Origin: Sulfuricystis thermophila
GTDB taxonomy: Bacteria; Pseudomonadota; Gammaproteobacteria; Burkholderiales; Rhodocyclaceae
DNA length: 64,000 nucleotides
Reading direction: 5' to 3'
Assembly (NCBI RefSeq): GCF_004323595.1
Contig: NZ_AP019373.1
Coordinates: 496,001-560,000 of the forward strand
Below are positions 56,005 to 64,000 of the stretch, piece by piece. The notes under the pieces were generated by a model. The model made no database searches and was not told the origin of the DNA. It was given only the letters and a program-made list of their open reading frames with translations. Made by a program: the position numbers and the translations under genes. Every line of letters begins with the position of its first letter. The first letter of the stretch is position 1.

Positions 56005-56034
56005 GGGCTGGCCGCCAATCAGGGTGGCCAGCCC
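56005..56034 (+). terminator. hairpin between rplL and rpoB
   Basis: GGGCTGGCCGCC and GGTGGCCAGCCC form a 12-bp stem around AATCAG, followed by TTTCGCATT. It is 16 bp after the rplL stop. In E. coli a partial terminator and an RNase III site lie here and set the ribosomal protein to RNA polymerase ratio; the same role is likely. Confidence 0.7.
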
Positions 56035-56143
56035 TTTCGCATTGGATTTCCAGAACACAACGAATGTCACCGACAGGTTTCAGCGAACAGCCATCCCCTC
56101 GCTGCGGTTGGCTGCCCCCTGAATCCTGACAGACGGAGCGAAC

Positions 56144-59100
56144 ATGGCCTACTCGTACACCGAGAAAAAGCGTATCCGCAAGAGCTTCGCAAAGCGTGCG
56201 AACGTATTGAACGTTCCATTCCTGCTGGCGACCCAGCTGGAATCGTATACACAGTTTTTGCAGGCGGATGTCCCGCCTGCGAAACGCAAGGATCAAGGCC
56301 TGCAGGCTGCCTTCCGTTCGATCTTCCCGATCGTCGCGCATTCAGGCGGCGCGCGTCTCGAATTCGTCGAGTATCGCCTTGGAGAGCCGCCTTTCGACGT
56401 CAAGGAATGTCAACAGCGCGGCCTGACGTTCGCTTCCCCGCTGCGTGCCAAGGTGCGCCTGGTGATTCTCGATCGCGAGAGCAGTACCGAGAAGGTCAAG
56501 GAGGTCAAGGAACAAGAAGTGTACATGGGTGAAATCCCGCTCATGACCTCGACGGGATCCTTCGTGATCAACGGGACAGAACGGGTCATCGTCTCCCAGC
56601 TGCACCGCTCGCCCGGGGTATTTTTCGAGCATGACAAGGGCAAGACTCATAGTTCCGGGAAGCTGCTGTTCTCCGCCCGCATCATTCCCTATCGTGGTTC
56701 CTGGCTCGATTTCGAGTTCGATCCAAAGGATCTGCTTTACTTCCGCGTCGACCGCCGTCGCAAAATGCCGGCCACGATCCTGCTCAAGGCGATTGGCATG
56801 ACCCCGGAGCAGATCCTGGCGACCTTCTTCGAAATAGATACTTTCCATCTCGGGAAAAAAGGCATTCAGTTCGAGGTGGTTCCGGAACGCCTGCGCGGCG
56901 AGATTGCCAAATTCGATATCCATGACAAAAGTGGCAAGGTGTTGGTTGCCAAGGACAAGCGCATCACCGCAAAGCATATTCGCGAGTTGGCCGAGGCCGG
57001 GATCAAAAAACTCGCCGTGCCGGAGGAATTTCTGCTGGGCCGGGTGGTGGCTCAGAACATCGTCGATCCGACGACGGGAGAAATCCTGGCCAACGCCAAC
57101 GACGAGATCACTGAGAGCCTGCTGGCCAAGCTGCTGGAAGCTGGCGTAGAGACTCTGCAAACTCTCTATATCAACGACCTCGACCGCGGCCCGTACATTT
57201 CCCAGACGCTGCGTATCGATGAAACCGCCGATCAGTGGGCGGCGCGGGTGGCAATCTATCGCATGATGCGGCCTGGCGAACCCCCCACGGAAGATGCCGT
57301 CGAATCTCTCTTCCATGGTCTGTTTTTCTCCGAAGAGCGCTATGACCTTTCGGCCGTTGGCCGCATGAAATTCAACCGTCGCGTGGGTCGCGAAGAGGTT
57401 ACTGGATCCAGCGTGCTTTCCAATCAAGACATCATCGATGTCGTGCGCATTCTCATCGAATTGCGCAATGGCCGCGGTGAGGTCGATGACATCGATCACC
57501 TGGGCAACCGGCGTGTCCGTTCGGTTGGTGAGCTTGCCGAGAACCAGTTCCGTGCCGGTTTGGTACGGGTCGAGCGCGCGGTCAAGGAAAGGTTGAACCA
57601 GGCCGAATCCGAAAACCTGATGCCGCACGATTTGATCAACGCCAAGCCGATCAGCGCGGCGATCAAGGAGTTCTTCGGTTCGAGCCAGCTGTCCCAGTTC
57701 ATGGATCAGACCAACCCGCTCTCCGAGATCACTCATAAGCGACGCGTTTCGGCACTCGGTCCCGGTGGTTTGACGCGCGAGCGGGCAGGCTTCGAGGTGC
57801 GCGATGTGCATCCGACCCACTATGGTCGTGTTTGTCCGATCGAGACACCAGAGGGACCGAACATCGGTCTGATCAATTCGCTGGCTTTGTATGCTCGCAC
57901 GAACGAATATGGTTTCCTGGAAACCCCTTATCGCAAGGTTGTCGACGGGCGAGTGACGAGCGAGATCGAATATCTCTCTGCCATCGAGGAAGGCAAGTAC
58001 GTCATTGCGCAGGCCAATGCGCAACTCGACAAGGATGGCCGACTCCTCGACGAGCTGGTTTCTTGCCGTTACAAGGGCGAATTCGAGCTCAAGGAAGCAT
58101 CGGAGGTCCAGTACATGGACGTTGCGCCAGGGCAGATCGTCTCCGTGGCCGCGTCGTTGATCCCGTTCCTCGAACACGACGATGCAAACCGAGCTTTGAT
58201 GGGCGCCAACATGCAGCGCCAGGCAGTGCCTTGCCTGCGGCCGGAAAAGCCCCTCGTCGGTACAGGTCTGGAACGTACCGTGGCGGTCGATTCGGGTACC
58301 GCGGTACAGGCATTGCGCGGCGGTGTGGTCGATTACGTCGATGCCAACCGGATCGTCGTTCGTGTCAATGACGAAGAAACGGTTCCCGGCGAGGTAGGGG
58401 TCGATATTTACAACCTGATCAAATACACCCGCTCCAATCAGAACACCAACATCAACCAGCGGCCGATCGTCAAAGTAGGCGACGTCATCGAAAAGGGTGA
58501 TGTGGTCGCAGATGGAGCTTCCACCGACCTCGGCGAACTGGCGCTCGGTCAGAACATGCTCGTGGCTTTCATGCCATGGAATGGCTACAACTTCGAGGAC
58601 TCGATCTTGATTTCCGAGCGGGTGGTGGCCGAAGACCGCTTCACATCGATTCATATCGAGGAACTCACGGTCGTAGCCCGCGATACGAAATTGGGTCCGG
58701 AGGAAATCACCCGCGACATTGCTACTTTGGGAGAGGCACAACTGTCGCGCCTGGACGATTCCGGTATCGTGTACATCGGCGCCGAAGTCGAGGCGGGTGA
58801 TGTTCTGGTCGGCAAGGTGACGCCGAAAGGAGAAACGCAGCTCACCCCCGAAGAGAAGCTGCTACGTGCCATCTTTGGCGAGAAGGCTTCCGATGTGAAG
58901 GACACCAGCCTACGCGTGCCGTCCGGGATGGCCGGCACCGTGATCGATGTCCAAGTCTTTACGCGCGAGGGCATTGAGCGCGACAAGCGAGCCCAATCGA
59001 TCATCGATGACCAGTTGAAGAGCTACAAGCTCGACCTGGCTGATCAGATGCGCATCGTCGAGCGCGATACCTTTGCACGGATCGAGCGGCTGCTGGTTGG

Positions 59101-60247
59101 CAGGGTCGCGAACAAGGGTCCGAAAAAATTAGCCAAGGGAACCAAGATCACCAAGGATTATCTGGCTGGTCTCGAGCATTATCATTGGTTCGACATCAGT
59201 CTGGCGGACGAAGAAGCACAGCAACAACTCGAGAGTCTGCGTGACAGCCTGGAGCAGACACGCAAGGATTTCGACATTGCCTATGAAGCCAAGAAGAAAA
59301 AGCTGACGCAAGGCGATGAACTTCCGCCGGGGGTCCAAAAAATGGTCAAGGTCTATCTGGCGGTCAAGCGCAGATTGCAGCCAGGCGACAAAATGGCCGG
59401 GCGGCATGGCAACAAGGGTGTTGTTTCCCGCATCGTACCGGTCGAAGACATGCCTTACATGGAGGATGGCACTCCAGTTGACATCGTGCTCAATCCCCTC
59501 GGTGTGCCCTCGCGGATGAACATCGGCCAGATTCTCGAAGTCCATTTGGGGTGGGCCGCCAAAGGGCTTGGCGACAGGATCAACTCCATGCTGCAACGTC
59601 AGGCCACGGCAGCAGAAGTGCGCAAAATCCTCAAGCAGATCTATGACGTTTCCGGACGTGATGTGGGGATTGGTAGCATGAACGATGATGAAATTCTCGA
59701 ACTGGCAAACAATCTGAAGAGCGGGGTGCCTTTTGCGACCCCTGTCTTCGATGGCTGCAAGGAAGAGGAAATTCGTGCCATGCTCGATCTCGCCTACCCG
59801 GACGAGGTTGCCAAGTCCCTCAGCCTGACAGAGACGAAAACACAAGCCCGCCTCTATGACGGTCGCACCGGCGAAGCATTCGAGCGCCCAGTCACTGTCG
59901 GTTACATGCACGTCCTCAAGCTGCATCACCTGGTCGACGACAAGATGCATGCCCGTTCAACCGGCCCCTATAGCCTGGTCACCCAGCAGCCGCTCGGTGG
60001 TAAGGCACAGTTCGGTGGTCAGCGCTTTGGTGAAATGGAAGTGTGGGCGCTGGAGGCCTATGGCGCTGCCTATACGCTACAAGAAATGCTGACCGTGAAG
60101 TCGGATGACGTCACCGGTCGCACCAAGGTTTATGAAAACATCGTCAAGGGCGAACACAAAATTGACGCCGGCATGCCGGAATCCTTCAATGTCCTGGTGA
60201 AGGAAATTCGCTCTCTGGCGATCGATATCGACCTTGAACGTTACTGA
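56144..60247 (+). CDS. rpoB: DNA-directed RNA polymerase subunit beta
   Basis: 1367 aa, near the usual 1340-1370. The N-terminus is [17 protein letters not shown]. The rifampicin region reads [18 protein letters not shown] with [12 protein letters not shown], the sensitive wild-type pattern except for Thr in place of the E. coli Asn after [15 protein letters not shown] and [22 protein letters not shown] are intact. The C-terminus ends in [11 protein letters not shown]. It is translated from ATG 56144 and followed 30 bp later by rpoC. Confidence 0.99.
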   Translation: MAYSYTEKKRIRKSFAKRANVLNVPFLLATQLESYTQFLQADVPPAKRKDQGLQAAFRSIFPIVAHSGGARLEFVEYRLGEPPFDVKECQQRGLTFASPLRAKVRLVILDRESSTEKVKEVKEQEVYMGEIPLMTSTGSFVINGTERVIVSQLHRSPGVFFEHDKGKTHSSGKLLFSARIIPYRGSWLDFEFDPKDLLYFRVDRRRKMPATILLKAIGMTPEQILATFFEIDTFHLGKKGIQFEVVPERLRGEIAKFDIHDKSGKVLVAKDKRITAKHIRELAEAGIKKLAVPEEFLLGRVVAQNIVDPTTGEILANANDEITESLLAKLLEAGVETLQTLYINDLDRGPYISQTLRIDETADQWAARVAIYRMMRPGEPPTEDAVESLFHGLFFSEERYDLSAVGRMKFNRRVGREEVTGSSVLSNQDIIDVVRILIELRNGRGEVDDIDHLGNRRVRSVGELAENQFRAGLVRVERAVKERLNQAESENLMPHDLINAKPISAAIKEFFGSSQLSQFMDQTNPLSEITHKRRVSALGPGGLTRERAGFEVRDVHPTHYGRVCPIETPEGPNIGLINSLALYARTNEYGFLETPYRKVVDGRVTSEIEYLSAIEEGKYVIAQANAQLDKDGRLLDELVSCRYKGEFELKEASEVQYMDVAPGQIVSVAASLIPFLEHDDANRALMGANMQRQAVPCLRPEKPLVGTGLERTVAVDSGTAVQALRGGVVDYVDANRIVVRVNDEETVPGEVGVDIYNLIKYTRSNQNTNINQRPIVKVGDVIEKGDVVADGASTDLGELALGQNMLVAFMPWNGYNFEDSILISERVVAEDRFTSIHIEELTVVARDTKLGPEEITRDIATLGEAQLSRLDDSGIVYIGAEVEAGDVLVGKVTPKGETQLTPEEKLLRAIFGEKASDVKDTSLRVPSGMAGTVIDVQVFTREGIERDKRAQSIIDDQLKSYKLDLADQMRIVERDTFARIERLLVGRVANKGPKKLAKGTKITKDYLAGLEHYHWFDISLADEEAQQQLESLRDSLEQTRKDFDIAYEAKKKKLTQGDELPPGVQKMVKVYLAVKRRLQPGDKMAGRHGNKGVVSRIVPVEDMPYMEDGTPVDIVLNPLGVPSRMNIGQILEVHLGWAAKGLGDRINSMLQRQATAAEVRKILKQIYDVSGRDVGIGSMNDDEILELANNLKSGVPFATPVFDGCKEEEIRAMLDLAYPDEVAKSLSLTETKTQARLYDGRTGEAFERPVTVGYMHVLKLHHLVDDKMHARSTGPYSLVTQQPLGGKAQFGGQRFGEMEVWALEAYGAAYTLQEMLTVKSDDVTGRTKVYENIVKGEHKIDAGMPESFNVLVKEIRSLAIDIDLERY

Positions 60248-60277
60248 TCACCTTCGACCCGCGACAGGAGTTAACCC

Positions 60278-63200
60278 ATGAAAGCATTGCTCGATCTGTT
60301 CAAGCAAGTCACGCCGGAGGAGGAGTTCGACGCGATCACCATCAGCCTGGCATCGCCCGAAAAAATCCGCAGCTGGTCGTATGGTGAAGTGAAAAAGCCG
60401 GAAACCATCAACTACCGGACCTTCAAGCCGGAGCGCGATGGTTTGTTCTGCGCCAAGATCTTCGGCCCCGTCAAGGATTATGAGTGCCTGTGTGGAAAAT
60501 ACAAGCGGCTCAAGCATCGTGGTGTGATCTGTGAAAAATGTGGTGTCGAGGTAACCCAGGCTAAAGTGCGCCGCGAACGTATGGGGCACATCGAACTGGC
60601 TTCACCAGTCGCCCATATCTGGTTCTTGAAGAGTCTGCCGAGCCGGCTCGGGATGGTGCTCGACATGACGCTGCGCGATATCGAGCGCGTTCTCTACTTC
60701 GAGGCTTACGTGGTCGTCGACCCAGGCATGACGCCCCTCACCCGCGGGCAATTGCTGAGTGAGGACGACTACTTGGCCAAGGTCGAGGAATATGGCGACG
60801 AATTTACTGCCATGATGGGTGCCGAAGGCGTGCGTGAATTGCTGCGCACCCTCGATCTGGCCCACGAAATAGAAACCTTGCGCCGCGAGCTGGAGGCGAC
60901 CGAGTCCGAAGCGAAAATCAAGAAATTCGCCAAGCGCCTGAAAATCCTCGAAGCTTTCCAGCAGTCCGGCATCAAACCGGAATGGATGATCCTCGACGTG
61001 CTGCCCGTCCTGCCGCCGGATTTGCGGCCATTGGTCCCGCTGGACGGTGGACGTTTCGCGACCTCGGATCTCAATGACCTGTATCGTCGTGTCATCAATC
61101 GTAACAACCGCCTGAAGCGTCTGCTTGAATTGAAGGCGCCGGACATCATCGTGCGCAATGAAAAGCGCATGCTGCAAGAGGCTGTCGATTCACTGCTCGA
61201 CAATGGCCGCCGGGGTAAGGCAATGACCGGCGCCAACAAACGTCCGCTCAAATCGTTAGCCGATATGATCAAAGGTAAAGGCGGCCGCTTCCGCCAAAAC
61301 CTTCTGGGTAAGCGTGTGGACTATTCCGGACGCTCGGTGATCGTGGTCGGCCCACAGCTCAAGCTGCACCAGTGCGGGCTACCGAAAAAGATGGCGCTCG
61401 AACTTTTCAAACCTTTCATTTTCGAAAGGCTCGAAAAGATGGGTATCGCCAGCACGATCAAGGCTGCCAAAAAAGAAGTCGAAAACGAAACTCCGGTCGT
61501 TTGGGATATTCTCGAAGAGGTCATCCGTGAGCATCCCGTTCTACTCAACCGTGCACCGACACTGCACCGGTTGGGCATTCAGGCATTCGAACCGGTGCTG
61601 ATCGAAGGTAAGGCGATCCAGCTTCATCCGCTGGTATGTACTGCTTTCAACGCCGACTTCGACGGCGACCAAATGGCTGTCCACGTTCCTCTATCGCTCG
61701 AGGCGCAGGTGGAAGCGCGCGTACTGATGCTGTCCTCGAACAATATTCTGTCGCCTGCCAACGGGGCACCGATCATCGTGCCTTCACAGGATGTGGTGCT
61801 CGGTCTCTATTATGCGACGCGGGAGAATGCTGCAGCGCGTGGAACGGGAATGAGTTTTGCCGACATCGCTGAAGTGTCTAGGGCAGTAGATCTGCGTCAG
61901 GTCGATCTGCATGCACGCATCTCGGTCCGTATTCGTGAGTATGAGCGTAATGGTGACGCTTGGATCGAGAAATTGACGCGCTATTCGACAACCGCTGGAC
62001 GAGCGCTGCTTTCGGAGATTCTTCCCAAAGGTCTGCCATTCAGGATTATTGACAAGCCGCTCAAGAAAAAAGAAATCTCCAAGCTCATCGATGAGAGTTT
62101 CCGGCGTTGCGGACTGAAAGAAACCGTGATTTTTGCGGATAAATTGATGCAGACGGGTTTTCGCCTTGCTACTCGCGGAGGCATTTCCATCTCCATTGAT
62201 GACATGCTGGTCCCGCCTCAGAAGCAGAGCATCATCGAGGCTGCCGAGGCCGAGGTCAAGGAAATCGAGAAGCAGTACACCTCTGGTCTCGTCACGGTGG
62301 GCGAACGTTACAACAAGGTAGTGGACATCTGGGGACGAGCTGGCGATCAAGTCGCAAAAGCGATGATGGATCAGCTCCAGCAAGAAAGAGTCGTGGATCC
62401 AAGCGGGAAAGAGGTCATCCAGGATTCTTTCAACTCGATCTATATGATGGCCGATTCCGGCGCACGGGGCTCTGCAGCTCAGATTCGCCAGCTGGCCGGT
62501 ATGCGTGGACTGATGGCCAAGCCGGATGGTTCGATCATTGAGACACCGATCACGACGAACTTCCGGGAAGGACTTAACGTTCTCCAGTACTTCATCTCTA
62601 CTCACGGTGCGCGTAAGGGTCTTGCCGATACAGCCTTGAAGACGGCGAATTCCGGTTACCTGACACGCCGCTTGGTGGATGTGACGCAAGATCTTGTCGT
62701 CACCGAAGAGGATTGCGGAACGACGAATGGTTTCGCGATGAAGGCGCTCGTCGAAGGGGGTGAAGTAGTCGAACCGCTACGCGAGCGGATACTCGGTCGT
62801 GTCGCGGCGGTGGATGTGATCAATCCGGAAAACCAGGAAGTGCTGTTTGCCGCCGGAACTCTGCTTGATGAAGATGCCGTGGATACCATCGAGCAGTTGG
62901 GGATCGACGAGGTCACGGTGCGCACGCCCCTGACTTGCGAAACACGCTATGGATTGTGCGCCAAATGCTATGGACGTGACCTCGGTCGCGGCTCCCTGGT
63001 GAATGTGGGTGAGGCTGTAGGCGTGATCGCGGCTCAGTCGATCGGCGAGCCGGGAACCCAGTTGACGATGCGTACCTTCCACGTCGGTGGTGCGGCATCC
63101 CGGGCTGCAGCGCAAAGCCAGATCGAAGCGAAGAGCGCGGGTACTGTGCGTTTCTCGGCGACGATGCGTTATGTGACCAATCCGAAGGGAGAGAAAATCG

Positions 63201-64000
63201 TCATTGCGCGCTCTGCGGAGGTTATGATCATCGATGGCAATGGCCGTGAGCGCGAGCGGCACAAAGTGCCCTACGGCGCCATATTGCTGGCAGAGGATGG
63301 CGCACAGGTCAAGGCCGGTACCCAACTGGCGACATGGGATCCTCACACCCGACCGATCGTCACCGAATATGCCGGTACGGTGCGCTTCGAGAACGTCGAA
63401 AAGGGTGTTACCGTTGCAGAGCAGATGGATGAGGTCACTGGCCTGTCAACGCTCGTCGTTATCGATCCGAAGCGTGGTGGCAAGACGCAAGCCAAGGGGC
63501 TGCGCCCGCAAGTCAAGCTGCTCGATGAAAACGGCCAGGAAATCAAAATCCATGGCACCGATCACTCTGTCGTCATTACCTTTCAGATCGGCTCGATCAT
63601 TACCGTCAAGGACGGCCAAGCAGTGAGTGTCGGCGATGTTCTGGCGAGGATTCCCCAGGAGTCCGTCAAAACACGCGATATCACGGGCGGCCTGCCGCGT
63701 GTGGCCGAGCTGTTTGAAGCTCGCTCTCCCAAGGACGCCGGCATGCTGGCTGAAGTGACTGGCACGGTATCCTTCGGCAAGGACACCAAGGGTAAACAGC
63801 GCTTGGTGATCACGGAATTGGATGGTACGACGCATGAATATCTGATCCCGAAAGACAGACACGTCATGGCGCATGACGGCCAGGTGGTCAATAAAGGCGA
63901 GGTAATCGTCGATGGCCCGGTCGATCCTCACGACATCCTGCGCCTCAAGGGCGTTGAGGAGTTGGCCCGCTACATTATCGATGAAGTTCAGGACGTATAC
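60278..64000 (+). CDS. rpoC: DNA-directed RNA polymerase subunit beta', 5' part
   Basis: Begins at ATG 60278 after ACAGGAG and stays open to the end of the window, covering 1241 codons of about 1400. The N-terminal zinc finger is [20 protein letters not shown]. The active-site Mg motif [15 protein letters not shown] is encoded near 61649-61693. The bridge-helix and trigger-loop region has [20 protein letters not shown]-like sequence near 62460. The second zinc site has [16 protein letters not shown] near 62938. The C-terminus is beyond the window. Confidence 0.98.
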   Translation, partial: MKALLDLFKQVTPEEEFDAITISLASPEKIRSWSYGEVKKPETINYRTFKPERDGLFCAKIFGPVKDYECLCGKYKRLKHRGVICEKCGVEVTQAKVRRERMGHIELASPVAHIWFLKSLPSRLGMVLDMTLRDIERVLYFEAYVVVDPGMTPLTRGQLLSEDDYLAKVEEYGDEFTAMMGAEGVRELLRTLDLAHEIETLRRELEATESEAKIKKFAKRLKILEAFQQSGIKPEWMILDVLPVLPPDLRPLVPLDGGRFATSDLNDLYRRVINRNNRLKRLLELKAPDIIVRNEKRMLQEAVDSLLDNGRRGKAMTGANKRPLKSLADMIKGKGGRFRQNLLGKRVDYSGRSVIVVGPQLKLHQCGLPKKMALELFKPFIFERLEKMGIASTIKAAKKEVENETPVVWDILEEVIREHPVLLNRAPTLHRLGIQAFEPVLIEGKAIQLHPLVCTAFNADFDGDQMAVHVPLSLEAQVEARVLMLSSNNILSPANGAPIIVPSQDVVLGLYYATRENAAARGTGMSFADIAEVSRAVDLRQVDLHARISVRIREYERNGDAWIEKLTRYSTTAGRALLSEILPKGLPFRIIDKPLKKKEISKLIDESFRRCGLKETVIFADKLMQTGFRLATRGGISISIDDMLVPPQKQSIIEAAEAEVKEIEKQYTSGLVTVGERYNKVVDIWGRAGDQVAKAMMDQLQQERVVDPSGKEVIQDSFNSIYMMADSGARGSAAQIRQLAGMRGLMAKPDGSIIETPITTNFREGLNVLQYFISTHGARKGLADTALKTANSGYLTRRLVDVTQDLVVTEEDCGTTNGFAMKALVEGGEVVEPLRERILGRVAAVDVINPENQEVLFAAGTLLDEDAVDTIEQLGIDEVTVRTPLTCETRYGLCAKCYGRDLGRGSLVNVGEAVGVIAAQSIGEPGTQLTMRTFHVGGAASRAAAQSQIEAKSAGTVRFSATMRYVTNPKGEKIVIARSAEVMIIDGNGRERERHKVPYGAILLAEDGAQVKAGTQLATWDPHTRPIVTEYAGTVRFENVEKGVTVAEQMDEVTGLSTLVVIDPKRGGKTQAKGLRPQVKLLDENGQEIKIHGTDHSVVITFQIGSIITVKDGQAVSVGDVLARIPQESVKTRDITGGLPRVAELFEARSPKDAGMLAEVTGTVSFGKDTKGKQRLVITELDGTTHEYLIPKDRHVMAHDGQVVNKGEVIVDGPVDPHDILRLKGVEELARYIIDEVQDVY

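Overview
The window is one continuous stretch of a high-GC chromosome, probably from a betaproteobacterium. The Rhodocyclales and relatives (Thauera, Azoarcus, Sulfuritalea types) are the best guess. Three things point there: a PhaM-family polyhydroxyalkanoate granule protein, the order tRNA-Tyr/Gly/Thr-tuf-tRNA-Trp-secE-nusG-rplKAJL-rpoBC, and the mix of a LivGHMF-type transporter with acyl-CoA ligases, a fused indolepyruvate oxidoreductase and IcmF. Taxonomy is inferred from gene content and order only. No plasmid, phage, transposase gene or CRISPR array was seen.

Layout. 1-8037: nitrogen and amino-sugar metabolism (end of gltB, gltD, glmU, glmS). 8060-10096: an EF-G-like GTPase. 10114-16767: a copper/silver efflux cluster (small Cys/His protein, CusF, CusC, CusB, CusA). 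16822-20067: the cobalamin-dependent fused mutase IcmF, convergent with an SbmA/YddA-type ABC exporter/importer (20133-21821). 21870-26769: an isocitrate dehydrogenase-like gene divergent from cimA-leuC-leuD (citramalate route to isoleucine). 27101-32255: cfa, a TPMT-like methyltransferase, rlhA, a DUF5615/DUF433 pair and a Crp/Fnr regulator. 32399-40595: an acyl-CoA ligase, a complete Liv-type ABC transporter and a PaaK-like protein in one operon. 40629-50773: a DUF3365 haem protein, a CaiB-type CoA transferase, an AEC carrier, PhaM, a response regulator, a ParA-like ATPase, a membrane methyltransferase, the fused indolepyruvate oxidoreductase and an FAD-linked oxidase. 51031-64000: the tRNA/tuf/secE/nusG/ribosomal protein/RNA polymerase block, with rpoC running off the end.

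The most unusual content is repetitive DNA. (1) A family of about 25 bp, beginning AAAGTCGGCGCTGG and ending GACGGCAC, occurs at least 15 times. Some copies are intergenic, where inverted arms form hairpins and a 54-bp-period array. Others lie inside genes and are read in three different frames (glmU, glmS, cusB twice, cusA, a CoA transferase, and three times in the indolepyruvate oxidoreductase). It behaves like a palindromic element tolerated within coding sequence. (2) Two copies of a roughly 142-bp element share a conserved core. Their terminal inverted repeats differ completely between copies but are complementary within each copy, and both are flanked by 5-bp near-identical direct repeats. 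(3) A 113-bp tandem repeat between gltB and gltD duplicates the gltD ribosome-binding site and folds it into a hairpin.
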